A stretch of 64,000 bases of DNA from Acidobacteriota bacterium (lineage in GTDB: Bacteria; Acidobacteriota; Terriglobia; Bryobacterales; Bryobacteraceae), in assembly GCA_023436715.1 (NCBI GenBank), contig JAEZIJ010000208.1:1-64000 (forward strand). Reading direction: 5' to 3'. Shown piece after piece: positions 26,469 through 34,978 of the stretch (the stretch's first letter is position 1; each line of letters opens with the position of its first letter). Under the pieces are notes generated by a model that was not told where the DNA came from, made no database searches, and worked only from the letters and a program-made list of their open reading frames with translations. A program made the translations under genes and the position numbers.

Positions 26469-27221
26469 TCAAACCATACGCATGGCCATGCCGCCATCCA
26501 CCGGAACTTCGGCGCCGGTTATGAAATCGTTCTCGGCTAAGGCGGCAAGCACTGCTGCCACGTCCTCGGGCCGTCCCTCGCGACGGAGCGGAATGCGGTT
26601 TCGTATGTTGTTCTGAACCTGTTCCGGAGTAAGGTAATCCTGGAATCGCGTTCGAATGATGCCGGGAGCGACGCAGTTTACGCGGATGTCGAACTCGGCC
26701 AGCTCACGCGCCATCGCGCGCGTGAATTGCGGAATCGCCCCTTTGACGACACCGTAGGCAATCGCGCCGGCGCAACCGCGCGCTCCGGCCGCCGATGCAA
26801 TCAGCAATATTGCGCCGCCGCCTTGTTTTTTCATGAACGGAACGGCGGCCCGCGAGAGATGATACACGGCGTGTACGTGGATGTCGAAGGCTTTGTACCA
26901 GGTCCCGTCTTCAACCTCGAGCAGGCTGCCCGCCGCTGCGCCACCCGCGCAGTGGACCAGGACGTCCAGTTTTCCTAGCGACTCGGCAGTCCGCCGCACG
27001 CAATCCGCCGCCTGGGCCGGATCCGCCACATCAGCCGTAATGATCACCGCTTTACGGCCAAGGGCCTCGATCTCCCGCTTGACGCCGCAGGCGAGCTCTT
27101 CGTCGGCGGGGAGGCCGCAGATCGCGATATCCGCACCGCGGCGGGCAAACTCGCGAGCCGTGGCTGCGCCAATTCCGCAGCTCCCTCCTGTAATCAGGCA
27201 AACCTTTCCGTCCAGATTCAT
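26469..27221 (-). CDS. Short-chain dehydrogenase/reductase (SDR)
   Basis: A 250-residue classical SDR. It has the cofactor motif TGGSCGIG (residues 11-18), HCAGG, and catalytic Ser143, Tyr156 and Lys160 (YGVVK). The C-terminus GAEVPVDGGMAM is typical. The DIAICG segment after strand 2 is compatible with either NAD or NADP. The start is the ATG at 27219-27221, which overlaps the GH9 stop (ATGA) and has GAGGAC in front; an upstream ATG at 27278 lies inside the glycosidase gene. Probably oxidises or reduces a sugar or sugar acid from this cluster. Substrate unknown. Confidence 0.87.
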   Translation of the reverse strand: MNLDGKVCLITGGSCGIGAATAREFARRGADIAICGLPADEELACGVKREIEALGRKAVIITADVADPAQAADCVRRTAESLGKLDVLVHCAGGAAAGSLLEVEDGTWYKAFDIHVHAVYHLSRAAVPFMKKQGGGAILLIASAAGARGCAGAIAYGVVKGAIPQFTRAMARELAEFDIRVNCVAPGIIRTRFQDYLTPEQVQNNIRNRIPLRREGRPEDVAAVLAALAENDFITGAEVPVDGGMAMRMV

Positions 27222-29764
27222 TTTGTCCTCTTTCCTGCGTCGTTCAGTTTTTGGTCCGGCTGATGCTCGAGTATCCATTGTGCCGCGAGCACATCAAAAA
27301 TATATGAGCCGGCGCCGTGTATTACGTATTCCTTTTGATTGAAGTGAAATGGAAATTCCTTCAGCTCCATAAACTCGGGCCGAATGAAAGAAGGGCCTGG
27401 GATGACGCCTCCGGGAATGTATGAATAGTCATCCCGGTTCAAGCCATAGGCCTGCAGCGGGGACGTCGTTCCCACTCCGGAGACTAAGCTTGTATTTGAA
27501 GCCGGATGGCAGCCAAGCACGTAATTCACCGTGTTCAGCATCGTGTCCGCACCGAAGACCTCTGGCATGTGCTTCTGATAGAAGAAGTTGCGCATGGCGT
27601 CACTCTGTAGATCCCAGGAGAAGCCCATCGTGGCGCCGCTCCTCGTGGTCGGCTTCGATTCCGGCTCGTTGATCGAGGAAGGAAAGCGAACACCGTAGGG
27701 ATTGGCCGCTTCCACGGCGGCGAAAACACTCTGTGTCTTCTTCCCCATCTCCAAAATCAAGTTGCGGAATTCCGGATCGGAAATCTTGGGCAGCAGCCGC
27801 ACGAGCACCCAGCCCGGCCCGCGGCCGAGCTGTTCGAGCGGTACCGATCGCATCTTCGGCATGAGCTCGTAAAGGCGCTTCTTGTAGCGCTCGCCGTTGG
27901 TCGTAAGCCAAAGTTCCGCCGTGGCCGCGATCTCGTCGCTCGGGAAGCTCCCGCCGCGCCCGGCATAGGAACTCGGCGCCCAGGAAGGCGCGTGCGTCTG
28001 CTCGTATTCCCAGAGTTTGCCGGCCGCGGCCAGGCACTCGTCCGCGAGCGCCGGCTTCTTCTCGCGCAGTACGCGGCTCGCCACGGCGAACGCCAGGGCC
28101 ACACGGTACTGGAGTCCGGTATTCCGGTTCGTGAATACCCACCGGTCGTCCATCTTGCCCGAGCGATCCACTGTGAACTGATCGGGCTTGAGGTTGCGGT
28201 CGTAGATGCGGTTATCGGTAATGTTGACCGGGTCGCCCGTGACATCGTATTGCCAGGATGTATTTTCGATGACCCCGGGGAAGATGTGTCCCGCCACGCG
28301 GAACGAGCCCAGCAAGCCTTCCACGCCGAATTCGATTTGCTGGAGAAGGTCGTCTTCCCCATCGGGGATGTGGATCAGCACTTCGCGGGTGGTGCGGCGG
28401 ACGGTTGTGCGGTCGAGGCCCGGTTTGAACTCCTCCTGGGCCAGGGCCAGGGCCAGGATCGTGCCTGTAATGCTGCCGGACGGCAGATCGTAGTCGCCGG
28501 CATCGTGCCATCCGCCCCAGTCGAGGCCGGGTATGTGTTCGTTATCGGCGAATTTCGTTTCGCGCTCGTTCTGCTGCTGATACCCATCGATGTGCATTTT
28601 GCCCGCGGGCGCCTGCAGCGCATCGTCCACATGGCAGGCCCCATGCCAGAAGCGGTTACGCTCGCGGACCGAGACGTGGCACATCTGAACCGGCAGGAAG
28701 ACCGCCAGCGTGGGCTGCCATGCCTGCTCGTATATATCGCGGCCGATGCGAAAAGGCCCGGCCTTCTGCCCGCGAAACTCCAGCGTATATACTCCGGGGT
28801 CTACGACCTCGCTGAAATCGAATATGGAGTAGCGGTGATAGAGAAACTTTCCCCAATTCTTCGGGACAGCGGCCTTAACGAGTTGCTTTTCGCCACTGAC
28901 GCTCAGCTTGTAGAGGCTCGCTTTTGCGACCACCGTGTCGCGTGGATCGAGTTCCATCACGGCCCGCTTCGGCTGCCGGGGGTGATAGCCAACCTGCGAG
29001 ATGCCGATTACCGGTGTGCGGCGCCAGTTCGGGAGGAGCGTCGGCCGGATTTCAATATCCACTTCGGTGGCGGTCGAGCCCGGTTCGATGGGCGCCGTAA
29101 CCGAATACCATCCGGTCGGGTGGTCGCCCCGTACGTCCGCGAGTTGGAGCACACCGTCGCGCCGTTCCAGAGTGATGGCGCGCGCCGGATCCTCCTGAGC
29201 CACCCGCAGAACGCGCGTGGATTTCAGAAGCACCGGCTGGCCTTTGAATTGCCGCGGAAACACCCCCGTCATCGAGTCGCCCTGAAACGATTTCAGGAAG
29301 TACGCCGGGGGATAAAGGAACATATTGAAAGACGCCTGGCGAACTTTGCTCCAGTCGAGCGGCCGGTCGAGCTTCACCTTGACGAACATGCGCCGGCCAT
29401 CGGTGCGGCAGATCAACTGATAACCCACGCCGTTCGTTTCCCCAAAAATCGTTGCCGTCGAGCGCTCGCGGTCAACCTCGCGGCGCAAAATCCGGGAAGG
29501 GGAACGGCCGCCGCCCTGGCCGTTAATCACCAGTTGGCCCGAATCGAGCAGGCGCTCGCCGTTCTGGCTCATCTGGAGCCCGCCCTGCATTCCCGCGTAG
29601 TTGTTGTGATACATCAGGAAGAAGAACCCGGGCGCCTCGAAGTACTCCTTATCCGTGAGTACGATGCGTTCTGCCGTACCCTTTTGTGGCGCACCCTGGA
29701 GACCGGCTGCAAGGCAGGTCAGCAGGAAGCAGACAATTGTAGCGTTCTTATATCCTCTGGTCAC
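27218..29764 (-). CDS. GH9 family glycoside hydrolase with N-terminal extension and Ig-like domain
   Basis: An 848-residue secreted enzyme. A signal peptide (TIVCFLLTCLAAGLQG) and a beta-rich N-terminal part (about residues 30-240) precede a cellulase-N Ig-like domain (about 250-345, VIGISQVGYHPRQPKRAV). The (alpha/alpha)6 barrel follows, with GGWHDAGDYD (Asp421/Asp424 region, base) and VNYVLGCHPASNTSLVSGVG. The acid Glu is near residue 812 (NQKEYVIHGAG). GH9 enzymes are mostly endo-glucanases but include exo-beta-glucosaminidases. The GTG start at 29764 lies five bases after AAAGGAG. It is followed by the SDR with overlapping ATGA. Confidence 0.88.
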   Translation of the reverse strand: MTRGYKNATIVCFLLTCLAAGLQGAPQKGTAERIVLTDKEYFEAPGFFFLMYHNNYAGMQGGLQMSQNGERLLDSGQLVINGQGGGRSPSRILRREVDRERSTATIFGETNGVGYQLICRTDGRRMFVKVKLDRPLDWSKVRQASFNMFLYPPAYFLKSFQGDSMTGVFPRQFKGQPVLLKSTRVLRVAQEDPARAITLERRDGVLQLADVRGDHPTGWYSVTAPIEPGSTATEVDIEIRPTLLPNWRRTPVIGISQVGYHPRQPKRAVMELDPRDTVVAKASLYKLSVSGEKQLVKAAVPKNWGKFLYHRYSIFDFSEVVDPGVYTLEFRGQKAGPFRIGRDIYEQAWQPTLAVFLPVQMCHVSVRERNRFWHGACHVDDALQAPAGKMHIDGYQQQNERETKFADNEHIPGLDWGGWHDAGDYDLPSGSITGTILALALAQEEFKPGLDRTTVRRTTREVLIHIPDGEDDLLQQIEFGVEGLLGSFRVAGHIFPGVIENTSWQYDVTGDPVNITDNRIYDRNLKPDQFTVDRSGKMDDRWVFTNRNTGLQYRVALAFAVASRVLREKKPALADECLAAAGKLWEYEQTHAPSWAPSSYAGRGGSFPSDEIAATAELWLTTNGERYKKRLYELMPKMRSVPLEQLGRGPGWVLVRLLPKISDPEFRNLILEMGKKTQSVFAAVEAANPYGVRFPSSINEPESKPTTRSGATMGFSWDLQSDAMRNFFYQKHMPEVFGADTMLNTVNYVLGCHPASNTSLVSGVGTTSPLQAYGLNRDDYSYIPGGVIPGPSFIRPEFMELKEFPFHFNQKEYVIHGAGSYIFDVLAAQWILEHQPDQKLNDAGKRTK

Positions 29765-29802
29765 ATTGACTCCTTTAGTGCGGGTATGCCGTTGTGCGGC
29801 GA

Positions 29803-30795
29803 TCAGGAGAACTGCCAACCCCGGGCTGTGTCCACCACGCTGCGGCTCCGGTTCAGGTATGGTCTGCGCTCCTCCAAGCCGTACTGCCGGGCCAGCGCGC
29901 GTGCGCTGACGCCCGGGCGCTTGGCTTTGAGCACAAAGCACCCCTCCATCGGCAAGTTCTTGTCGAGCAGCACATCGTCACCGCGCTCTTTGAGCAATTT
30001 CGCGAGCTTGCCGGGCATATTGAGATCCCGGTGAAAGATGCACCGGTCCAGGTCAAACGTGAAGCGGGTCACGTTGAAGTCGCCTGAGTTGCCCTTTTCG
30101 TACAGGAGTTGATCGCCGTCTATGTCGAATACAAGGCAATCGGGGATCCATGTCGCGCTCATGACGTAGTAGCTGTAGTCGATCGCCCGCGCCTGAAGCG
30201 TCTTCCCCGCCGAATACGCGCTCGGCCAAATCACCAGTTCCGCCCCAAAATCCGACAGCCGCTGCCAGAGCGGAGCCCAATTCACGTCGAAGCAGATGGC
30301 GACGCCCAGACGGCCGAAATCGGTTTGAAACACCGTGACCGTCTGGCCCGGCTGCACTGGGGGACGCCTCTTGAACTCTTCCACCCAAAACGGGTACAGC
30401 TTGTCGTAGACGCCGGCGACGCGGCCGCGGCGGTCCAAAAGAACGGCGGAGTTGAGCCTCCGGCCGCCATCTTTTCGATCGATCGGACAAAGGATATATG
30501 TCCGGTGTTTATCTGCCAGCCGCGCGAGCGCCGTAACCGTAGGACCGTCCAGCGTTTCCTGGGTCGTGTCGTCCTGTCCGCGGAAGGTCTCGGGAAGAGT
30601 GATGATATCGGCGCCACGCGCTCCCTCTTTGTCCACGAGCCCCACGATCTGTTCCAGCGACGGGCCGGGCCTGAAACCGATACTCACGGCCCGAACCGGC
30701 CGTCCGGCTTCGCCCCGCGCATTCGCAACGGCTTCAGCCGAGCTCAAGGAGCCCAGCGCGACTGCCGAATTGCTGATGAATTGTCTTCTGTCCAT
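29803..30795 (-). CDS. Carbon-nitrogen hydrolase (nitrilase superfamily), Tat-type exported
   Basis: A 330-residue enzyme with leader MDRRQFISNSAVALGS. The catalytic triad is visible: Glu69 in ITLPETF, Lys132 in GVYDKLYP and Cys168 in VAICFDVNW. Such enzymes hydrolyse nitriles, amides or N-carbamoyl groups. The C-terminal ~80 residues go beyond the compact core, perhaps for oligomer contacts. It heads the minus-strand cluster, 38 bp ahead of the GH9 gene, with a promoter candidate at 30934-30962. The link to glycan breakdown is inferred from position only, perhaps deamidation of an amino sugar derivative. Confidence 0.83.
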   Translation of the reverse strand: MDRRQFISNSAVALGSLSSAEAVANARGEAGRPVRAVSIGFRPGPSLEQIVGLVDKEGARGADIITLPETFRGQDDTTQETLDGPTVTALARLADKHRTYILCPIDRKDGGRRLNSAVLLDRRGRVAGVYDKLYPFWVEEFKRRPPVQPGQTVTVFQTDFGRLGVAICFDVNWAPLWQRLSDFGAELVIWPSAYSAGKTLQARAIDYSYYVMSATWIPDCLVFDIDGDQLLYEKGNSGDFNVTRFTFDLDRCIFHRDLNMPGKLAKLLKERGDDVLLDKNLPMEGCFVLKAKRPGVSARALARQYGLEERRPYLNRSRSVVDTARGWQFS

Positions 30796-30933
30796 GTCTA
30801 CGTCTCCCTGCCAGACTCGCCACGAGTGGTGCTATAAGCGGCGCCAATGCCCCGGCCACAAGGGGAAACGACAGCAATCCTCATCGCGCCTCTTCAGCAG
30901 TATCGGCTGTTCTGCTCTGATATGGCAATACTG

Positions 30934-30962
30934 ATTCTGCCTCGACAAACAATTGCTGTCAA
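30934..30962 (-). promoter_or_regulatory. Candidate sigma-70 promoter for the nitrilase-GH9 cluster
   Basis: On the minus strand TTGACA (30962-30957) is followed after 17 bp by CAGAAT (30939-30934). The -35 is exact, the -10 fair. This gives a leader of about 130 nt before the nitrilase ATG. Confidence 0.45.
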
Positions 30963-31051
30963 TCCTTTTGTTTTCGGTTGAGACTGCGCCGGCGTGCGCG
31001 GAGGCCCGGTGGAGCACCGCCCGAGGGGAGTGAAATGCCAAAAAAATACTC

Positions 31052-31091
31052 TTGACAGGAGCTTCGAACCGAACTAGCATGCTCCTGTCAA
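31052..31091 (+). promoter_or_regulatory. Promoter overlapped by an 11-bp perfect inverted repeat (putative operator)
   Basis: TTGACAGGAGC (31052-31062) and GCTCCTGTCAA (31081-31091) form a perfect inverted repeat with an 18-nt centre. The left arm starts with an exact -35 (TTGACA, 31052-31057). After a 17-bp spacer TAGCAT (31075-31080) is a good -10, which abuts the right arm. A dimeric repressor bound here would cover the -35 and the start site. The nearby GntR regulators (24074-24847, 34259-34978) are candidate binders. Confidence 0.6.
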
Positions 31092-31146
31092 CTGATATTG
31101 CAAATGGACATGCGTCGAATTCAAAACACTCCAGTTCACGGGCAGG

Positions 31147-31170
31147 ACCGCTCCCTCGCGGTCGCGGCTC
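31147..31170 (-). repeat. Copy of the dispersed GC-rich repeat
   Basis: The 24 bases match the complement of 26427-26450 with a single mismatch. It sits in the presumed leader of the DUF1080 gene and contains only half of the long hairpin. Confidence 0.6.
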
Positions 31171-31241
31171 GGTTGCGGGCGTGGACGCCCGGCGCAGGTC
31201 TGGAGACCCGCTGCCCCACCAAAGATGATGGAGTTGAAAAG

Positions 31242-32039
31242 ATGAAAAGAATTACTTCGTTTATTCTGACCGCCTGTTGCATGGTCGCGTTCCTGCCGTC
31301 CGCTCGAGCGCAGCACAAACTGGTACACGCGGATAACGGCACGTTCGGTTACAGGGACACGCCGGTACAGCCTTGGTCGGGCTACCGGGTCCACGATCCG
31401 GACCGGCCAGTGCCGAAGAAGATCGAACCGGGCGATTTTAGCACGCAAGACCGGCCGGGCCGGCCGCCATCGGATGCCATCGTGCTGTTCGACGGCAAGG
31501 ACCTTTCCAAGTGGAAGCCGAACGAGTGGAAGGTGGAGAACGGCTACGTGGAAGCCACTGCCGGGCGATTCGAAACCGTAGACGAATACGGCAGTTTTCA
31601 GTTGCATTTGGAGTGGCGCGAGCCGGATCCGCCGCAAGGGGATCTGATGGATCGCGGCAACAACGGCGTCCTGCTGATGGGCCTCTTCGAGCTACAGATC
31701 TTCGACCCGACGACGAAGATCTATCCGGACGGGCAGGCAGCGGCCATTTACGGCCAGACGCCGCCCCTGGTGACAGCCTCCCGAAAGCCCGGCCAGTGGG
31801 AGAGTTACGACATCATTTTTCTCGCGCCGGAATTCAAAGGGGACAAACTGGAAAAGCCTGCCCGGGTCACGGTCTTGCACAACGGGGTATTGGTCCAGAA
31901 CAATCAGGAGATTTATGGCACAACCCCGCACGCAAAGCTGCCGGGGCCCTATCCGGCGGGAAAAGTCCGCGGGCCCCTCGGATTCGGCGCGCACAAAAAC
32001 CCGGTGCGCTTCCGCAACATCTGGATTCGGCCGCTGTAA
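31242..32039 (+). CDS. DUF1080 (3-keto-disaccharide hydrolase-like) secreted protein, second copy
   Basis: A 265-residue protein with signal peptide MKRITSFILTACCMVAFLPSARA. The DUF1080 jelly-roll starts at DAIVLFDGKDLSKWKPNEWKVENGY and shows GNNGVLLMGLFELQIFD, YGQTPPLVTASRKPGQWESYDIIF and the ending VRFRNIWIRPL. It is a paralogue of 22051-22797 but lacks that protein's cysteine pair. Start: ATG at 31242 with GGAG about 9 bases upstream; the reading frame further upstream is repeat sequence. The next gene is a Gfo/Idh enzyme 30 bp away, repeating the pairing seen in the first cluster. Confidence 0.86.
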   Translation: MKRITSFILTACCMVAFLPSARAQHKLVHADNGTFGYRDTPVQPWSGYRVHDPDRPVPKKIEPGDFSTQDRPGRPPSDAIVLFDGKDLSKWKPNEWKVENGYVEATAGRFETVDEYGSFQLHLEWREPDPPQGDLMDRGNNGVLLMGLFELQIFDPTTKIYPDGQAAAIYGQTPPLVTASRKPGQWESYDIIFLAPEFKGDKLEKPARVTVLHNGVLVQNNQEIYGTTPHAKLPGPYPAGKVRGPLGFGAHKNPVRFRNIWIRPL

Positions 32040-32069
32040 ACATTGGCTCGCATGAGAAAGGAAAAGGAC

Positions 32070-33536
32070 ATGGATAACACAAAGCAAATCACTGATCTTC
32101 GAACTCGACGTGGCTTTCTCGGCGCACTCTCCGGATCTCTGGCCGCTCCGCTCATCGTGCCTGCCAGTGCTTTGGGGCGCGGCAAGACCGCACCGAGCGA
32201 CCGCATCACTATCGGAGTCATCGGCGCGGGAACGCGCGGGCCCTATGAATCTCCGTTCTACATTCCCATCGAGGAATGCGAACTCGTTGCCGTGTGCGAC
32301 GTGCAGAAAGACCGCCGCGAAGCGTTGAAGGAAAAGCTGGAGAAAGGCTACGCGGAAAGGAAATCGCGTGGAAGCTACAGCGGCATCCGGGCGTATGAGG
32401 ATTTCCGCGACCTGCTCCGGCAGAAGGACATCGATGCCGTTTACATCGCTACTCCGGACCATTGGCACGTGGCGATGACCATCGCCGCTCAAAAGGCAGG
32501 CAAGCACTGTCACACGGAGAAGCCGCTGGGCTCGAGCATCGAGATGGACCTTGCCGCCCTGAAAGCCGTGCGGAAGTACCGGAAGTCCTTCCTCTACGGA
32601 GCCGAGCGCCGCTCTTCTCCGATCGCGCGCCATGCCATAGAACTGGTGCTCAACGGGCGCATCGGCAAGGTCAAGGAAATTTACGTCACCTGCCCGGCCT
32701 CGCGATCCGGCGGCTCGGCGACCCCGGAACTCCCGGTCCCCGACGGCTGGAATTATGACCTCTGGCTCGGACCAGCCCCGTACGCGCCTTTCTGCCGCGA
32801 CCGCACTCGCAAGGGTGGCATCTTCGAGATCCGGGACTACGGCCTGGGCATGATCGCGAATTGGGGAGGCCATCCCCTCGATCAGGTGCAGTTGTGGGCC
32901 GACAACGCCGGACTGACCATTCCGGTCACCTACGAGGGCACCGGCAAAGTCGCCCAAGGGGGTCTGTACAACTGCGCCACCGAGTGGAACCTGCGCTGCA
33001 CCTACGAAAACGGGCTTGTCATGAGCTTCACGGATAACAAGACGTTCAAGACCCTCCCCGGAGTCCCGAACGTGTCGCTTGGCCCGAAGCAGCCCCTCAA
33101 TAATGTTGCGCTCTTCGTGGGAACGGAAGGCTGGGTTGCCAGCGCCTACGAGAAGGTGGTTACGGAACCCGCCTCCCTGGTCACCTCGCAAATCGGTCCG
33201 AACGAGATTCATTTGCCAAAGCATCCGAAGCAAGAGGAGCGGGTGCCGGCGGGGCTCAATCTGTGGGATGCCCCGGTGGCCGCCCATGCGTTGGGCTGGA
33301 TCGAGGACCTCAAAGCGCAGATGAGCGGCAAAGCACAGGTGAAAACGGTCGACCCCATCGAGAGCGCCGTGCGGTCGGACCTGATCGCTCAACTCTCCGA
33401 CATCTGCATCCGCACTGGCCGCCCCGTCCGCTGGGATGAGAAGAAGGAAACGATCGTTGGCGACGAGGACGCGAGGAAGATGATGTCCGTTCCCATGCGC
33501 GAACCGTGGGGAAGCATGGTGAGAAAACTGGGCTAA
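32070..33536 (+). CDS. Gfo/Idh/MocA oxidoreductase, exported
   Basis: A 488-residue member, longer than the others in the window, with a Tat-type leader (TRRGFLGALSGSLAAP). The Rossmann motif is GVIGAGTRG, with DAVYIATPDHWH and EKP intact in HTEKPLGSS. The C-terminal domain contains IFEIRDYGLGMIANWGGHPLDQ. An ATG at 32052 is possible, but the ATG at 32070 has AAAGGAAAAGGA in front and gives a normal leader. The partner DUF1080 gene is upstream and an HPS-like enzyme follows 2 bp after its stop. Likely oxidises a glycoside or released sugar. Confidence 0.87.
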   Translation: MDNTKQITDLRTRRGFLGALSGSLAAPLIVPASALGRGKTAPSDRITIGVIGAGTRGPYESPFYIPIEECELVAVCDVQKDRREALKEKLEKGYAERKSRGSYSGIRAYEDFRDLLRQKDIDAVYIATPDHWHVAMTIAAQKAGKHCHTEKPLGSSIEMDLAALKAVRKYRKSFLYGAERRSSPIARHAIELVLNGRIGKVKEIYVTCPASRSGGSATPELPVPDGWNYDLWLGPAPYAPFCRDRTRKGGIFEIRDYGLGMIANWGGHPLDQVQLWADNAGLTIPVTYEGTGKVAQGGLYNCATEWNLRCTYENGLVMSFTDNKTFKTLPGVPNVSLGPKQPLNNVALFVGTEGWVASAYEKVVTEPASLVTSQIGPNEIHLPKHPKQEERVPAGLNLWDAPVAAHALGWIEDLKAQMSGKAQVKTVDPIESAVRSDLIAQLSDICIRTGRPVRWDEKKETIVGDEDARKMMSVPMREPWGSMVRKLG

Positions 33537-33538
33537 AT

Positions 33539-34255
33539 ATGAAACCTACCGTCCAGATCTCTCTCGATCTCACCGATGTGGCCGAGGCGGTGAGGACTGC
33601 GGAAATGGCCATTCGGGCAGGCGTGGACTGGCTGGAGGCCGGCACGCCGCTCATCATCGCCGAAGGAATGCGGGGAGTGCGCGAACTCCGGGCGCGGTTT
33701 CCGGAGGTGCCAATCGTGGCGGATCTCAAGACCATGGATGGCGGCTGGCTGGAGGCGGAAATCATGGCGAAGGCCGGTGCGAACATGGTAGTCGTCATGG
33801 GCCAGGCGCACCCGGAAACGGTGGAACTGGTCGTGAAAGCCGGACGCGACTTCGGTATCAAGGTGATGGGAGACGACATGGCGATGCCGGACCCCGTGGA
33901 TGGGGCGAGGTTGCTGGCGGACCTCGGCTGCGACTTCGTCATCCACCACATCGGTTACGACATGCGCAACCTTCGCCGCCAACGGGGGCAGCACGCGCCA
34001 ACTCCTCTCGACCGGCTGCGCGAGATAGTCGAAGCGGTGCCCGTGCCTGTGCAGGCGGTTGGAGGATTAACGCTCGAGCAGGCGGCTGACACGCCCAAAT
34101 ACGGGGCTCCACTCGTGGTGATTGGGGCTCCGCTGGCTATCGACGCGGATTCTTTCCGCACCGCGGGTGGCGATGTGGAACGGGTCCTGCAGTTGATCTG
34201 CGAAGAAGTGCACGCGTACGGCGATGTGCCCGTTGGGAAGGGGAGCGTGTTGTAA
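33539..34255 (+). CDS. HPS/KGPDC-like TIM-barrel enzyme (OMP decarboxylase superfamily)
   Basis: A 238-residue protein of the group holding 3-hexulose-6-phosphate synthase and 3-keto-L-gulonate-6-phosphate decarboxylase. The metal and catalytic motif DLKTMD lies at residues 62-67 (Asp62, Lys64, Asp67). Strand 1 QISLDL, GQAHPETV, VIHHIGYD and the phosphate-binding C-terminal AVGGLT support the call. No second Hps/PHI gene is nearby, so formaldehyde fixation is unlikely. Decarboxylation or aldol cleavage of a 3-keto sugar acid fits the DUF1080-oxidoreductase context better, though a kinase is also missing here. It lacks a signal peptide, so it acts in the cytoplasm. Confidence 0.78.
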   Translation: MKPTVQISLDLTDVAEAVRTAEMAIRAGVDWLEAGTPLIIAEGMRGVRELRARFPEVPIVADLKTMDGGWLEAEIMAKAGANMVVVMGQAHPETVELVVKAGRDFGIKVMGDDMAMPDPVDGARLLADLGCDFVIHHIGYDMRNLRRQRGQHAPTPLDRLREIVEAVPVPVQAVGGLTLEQAADTPKYGAPLVVIGAPLAIDADSFRTAGGDVERVLQLICEEVHAYGDVPVGKGSVL

Positions 34256-34258
34256 GCG

Positions 34259-34978
34259 CTACCGTTTCAGACGCCAGGCATCGGTGGTCGCGTGGTGCTC
34301 GACAGCTTTGAGAGTGGCCTCGAGGCCATAGCGGACATGCAGGCGCATTGCCTCATCGGCGGCGCGCGGATCGTCTCCGCAGATCGCATCGATGAGATCG
34401 CGGTGAAACCGTTCCGGCAGGAGACGGCGCTCGGCGGTGACGTCGTAGAACCAGTTGAAAATCAGAACCTGATTTCTTTCAATCGTCTCCTTCAGTTCGG
34501 GGCAACGAGCGTACTCCGCGATCCGCAGGTGGAGGTTCATGTGGTTCTGATGAACGGCGCTCTCGAATGCCATGTCACGCTCCGCGGCCGCCGAACGCGC
34601 GTACAGCGAATCGAGTTGCTCGGCCATCCGCTGCAACTCGATGCGCTCCTGGAAAGTGACGCGCTCGCAGCACAGCCGCGCCGACTGGGCTTCAAGCGCC
34701 TCACGCACTACGTACCGGCCCCTGACCTCGTCTGGCGTTGGTGTCCGCACCCGGGTCCCGACGCGCGGCCGGCTTTCCAGGAGTCCTTCGCTTTCCAGCC
34801 GTTGCAGGGCCGCCGAGATCGGCAGGAAGCTCATTCCGAACTCGTCGGCGAGCTTCCGCCGCGACAACACGGCCCCGGGCGGGAACGCCCCGCACAGGAT
34901 GCGATCGCGGACCATGAAATACACCTGTTCCGTCAGTGGCGGTTTGGACGACGCGGCTGAACGCGCAGTAGCAGACAT
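34259..34978 (-). CDS. GntR-family (FadR/FCD type) regulator, paralogue
   Basis: A 239-residue regulator convergent with the 31242-34255 genes. The winged helix LSRRKLADEFGMSFLPISAALQRLESEGLLESRPRVGTRVR is nearly the same as that of the regulator at 24074-24847, and the FCD domain shares AALQ, REALEAQSARLC, VLIFNW and EAMRLHVRYG. The recognition helices are very alike, so the two proteins may bind the same operator. Its probable targets are the two DUF1080 clusters, for example the inverted repeat at 31052-31091. Ligand unknown. Confidence 0.87.
   Translation of the reverse strand: MSATARSAASSKPPLTEQVYFMVRDRILCGAFPPGAVLSRRKLADEFGMSFLPISAALQRLESEGLLESRPRVGTRVRTPTPDEVRGRYVVREALEAQSARLCCERVTFQERIELQRMAEQLDSLYARSAAAERDMAFESAVHQNHMNLHLRIAEYARCPELKETIERNQVLIFNWFYDVTAERRLLPERFHRDLIDAICGDDPRAADEAMRLHVRYGLEATLKAVEHHATTDAWRLKR

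Larger units (their letters stand above)
30796..31241. other. 446-bp divergent promoter region
   Basis: This stretch separates the nitrilase (-) from the DUF1080 gene (+). No gene is seen. It holds a promoter candidate for each strand (30934-30962 minus; 31052-31080 plus), an 11-bp inverted repeat around the plus promoter, and a copy of the dispersed repeat at 31147-31170, which falls in the leader of the DUF1080 gene. Confidence 0.6.

Noticed and set aside
27992..30034. A 680-codon open frame on the plus strand
   Set aside because: It is antisense to the GH9 gene and the nitrilase end; no recognisable domain.
31692..33392. A 566-codon open frame on the minus strand
   Set aside because: It is antisense to the DUF1080 and Gfo/Idh genes, which have clear domains.
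33539..34255. A formaldehyde-fixing ribulose-monophosphate cassette
   Set aside because: No 6-phospho-3-hexuloisomerase gene is nearby and the context is glycan use.
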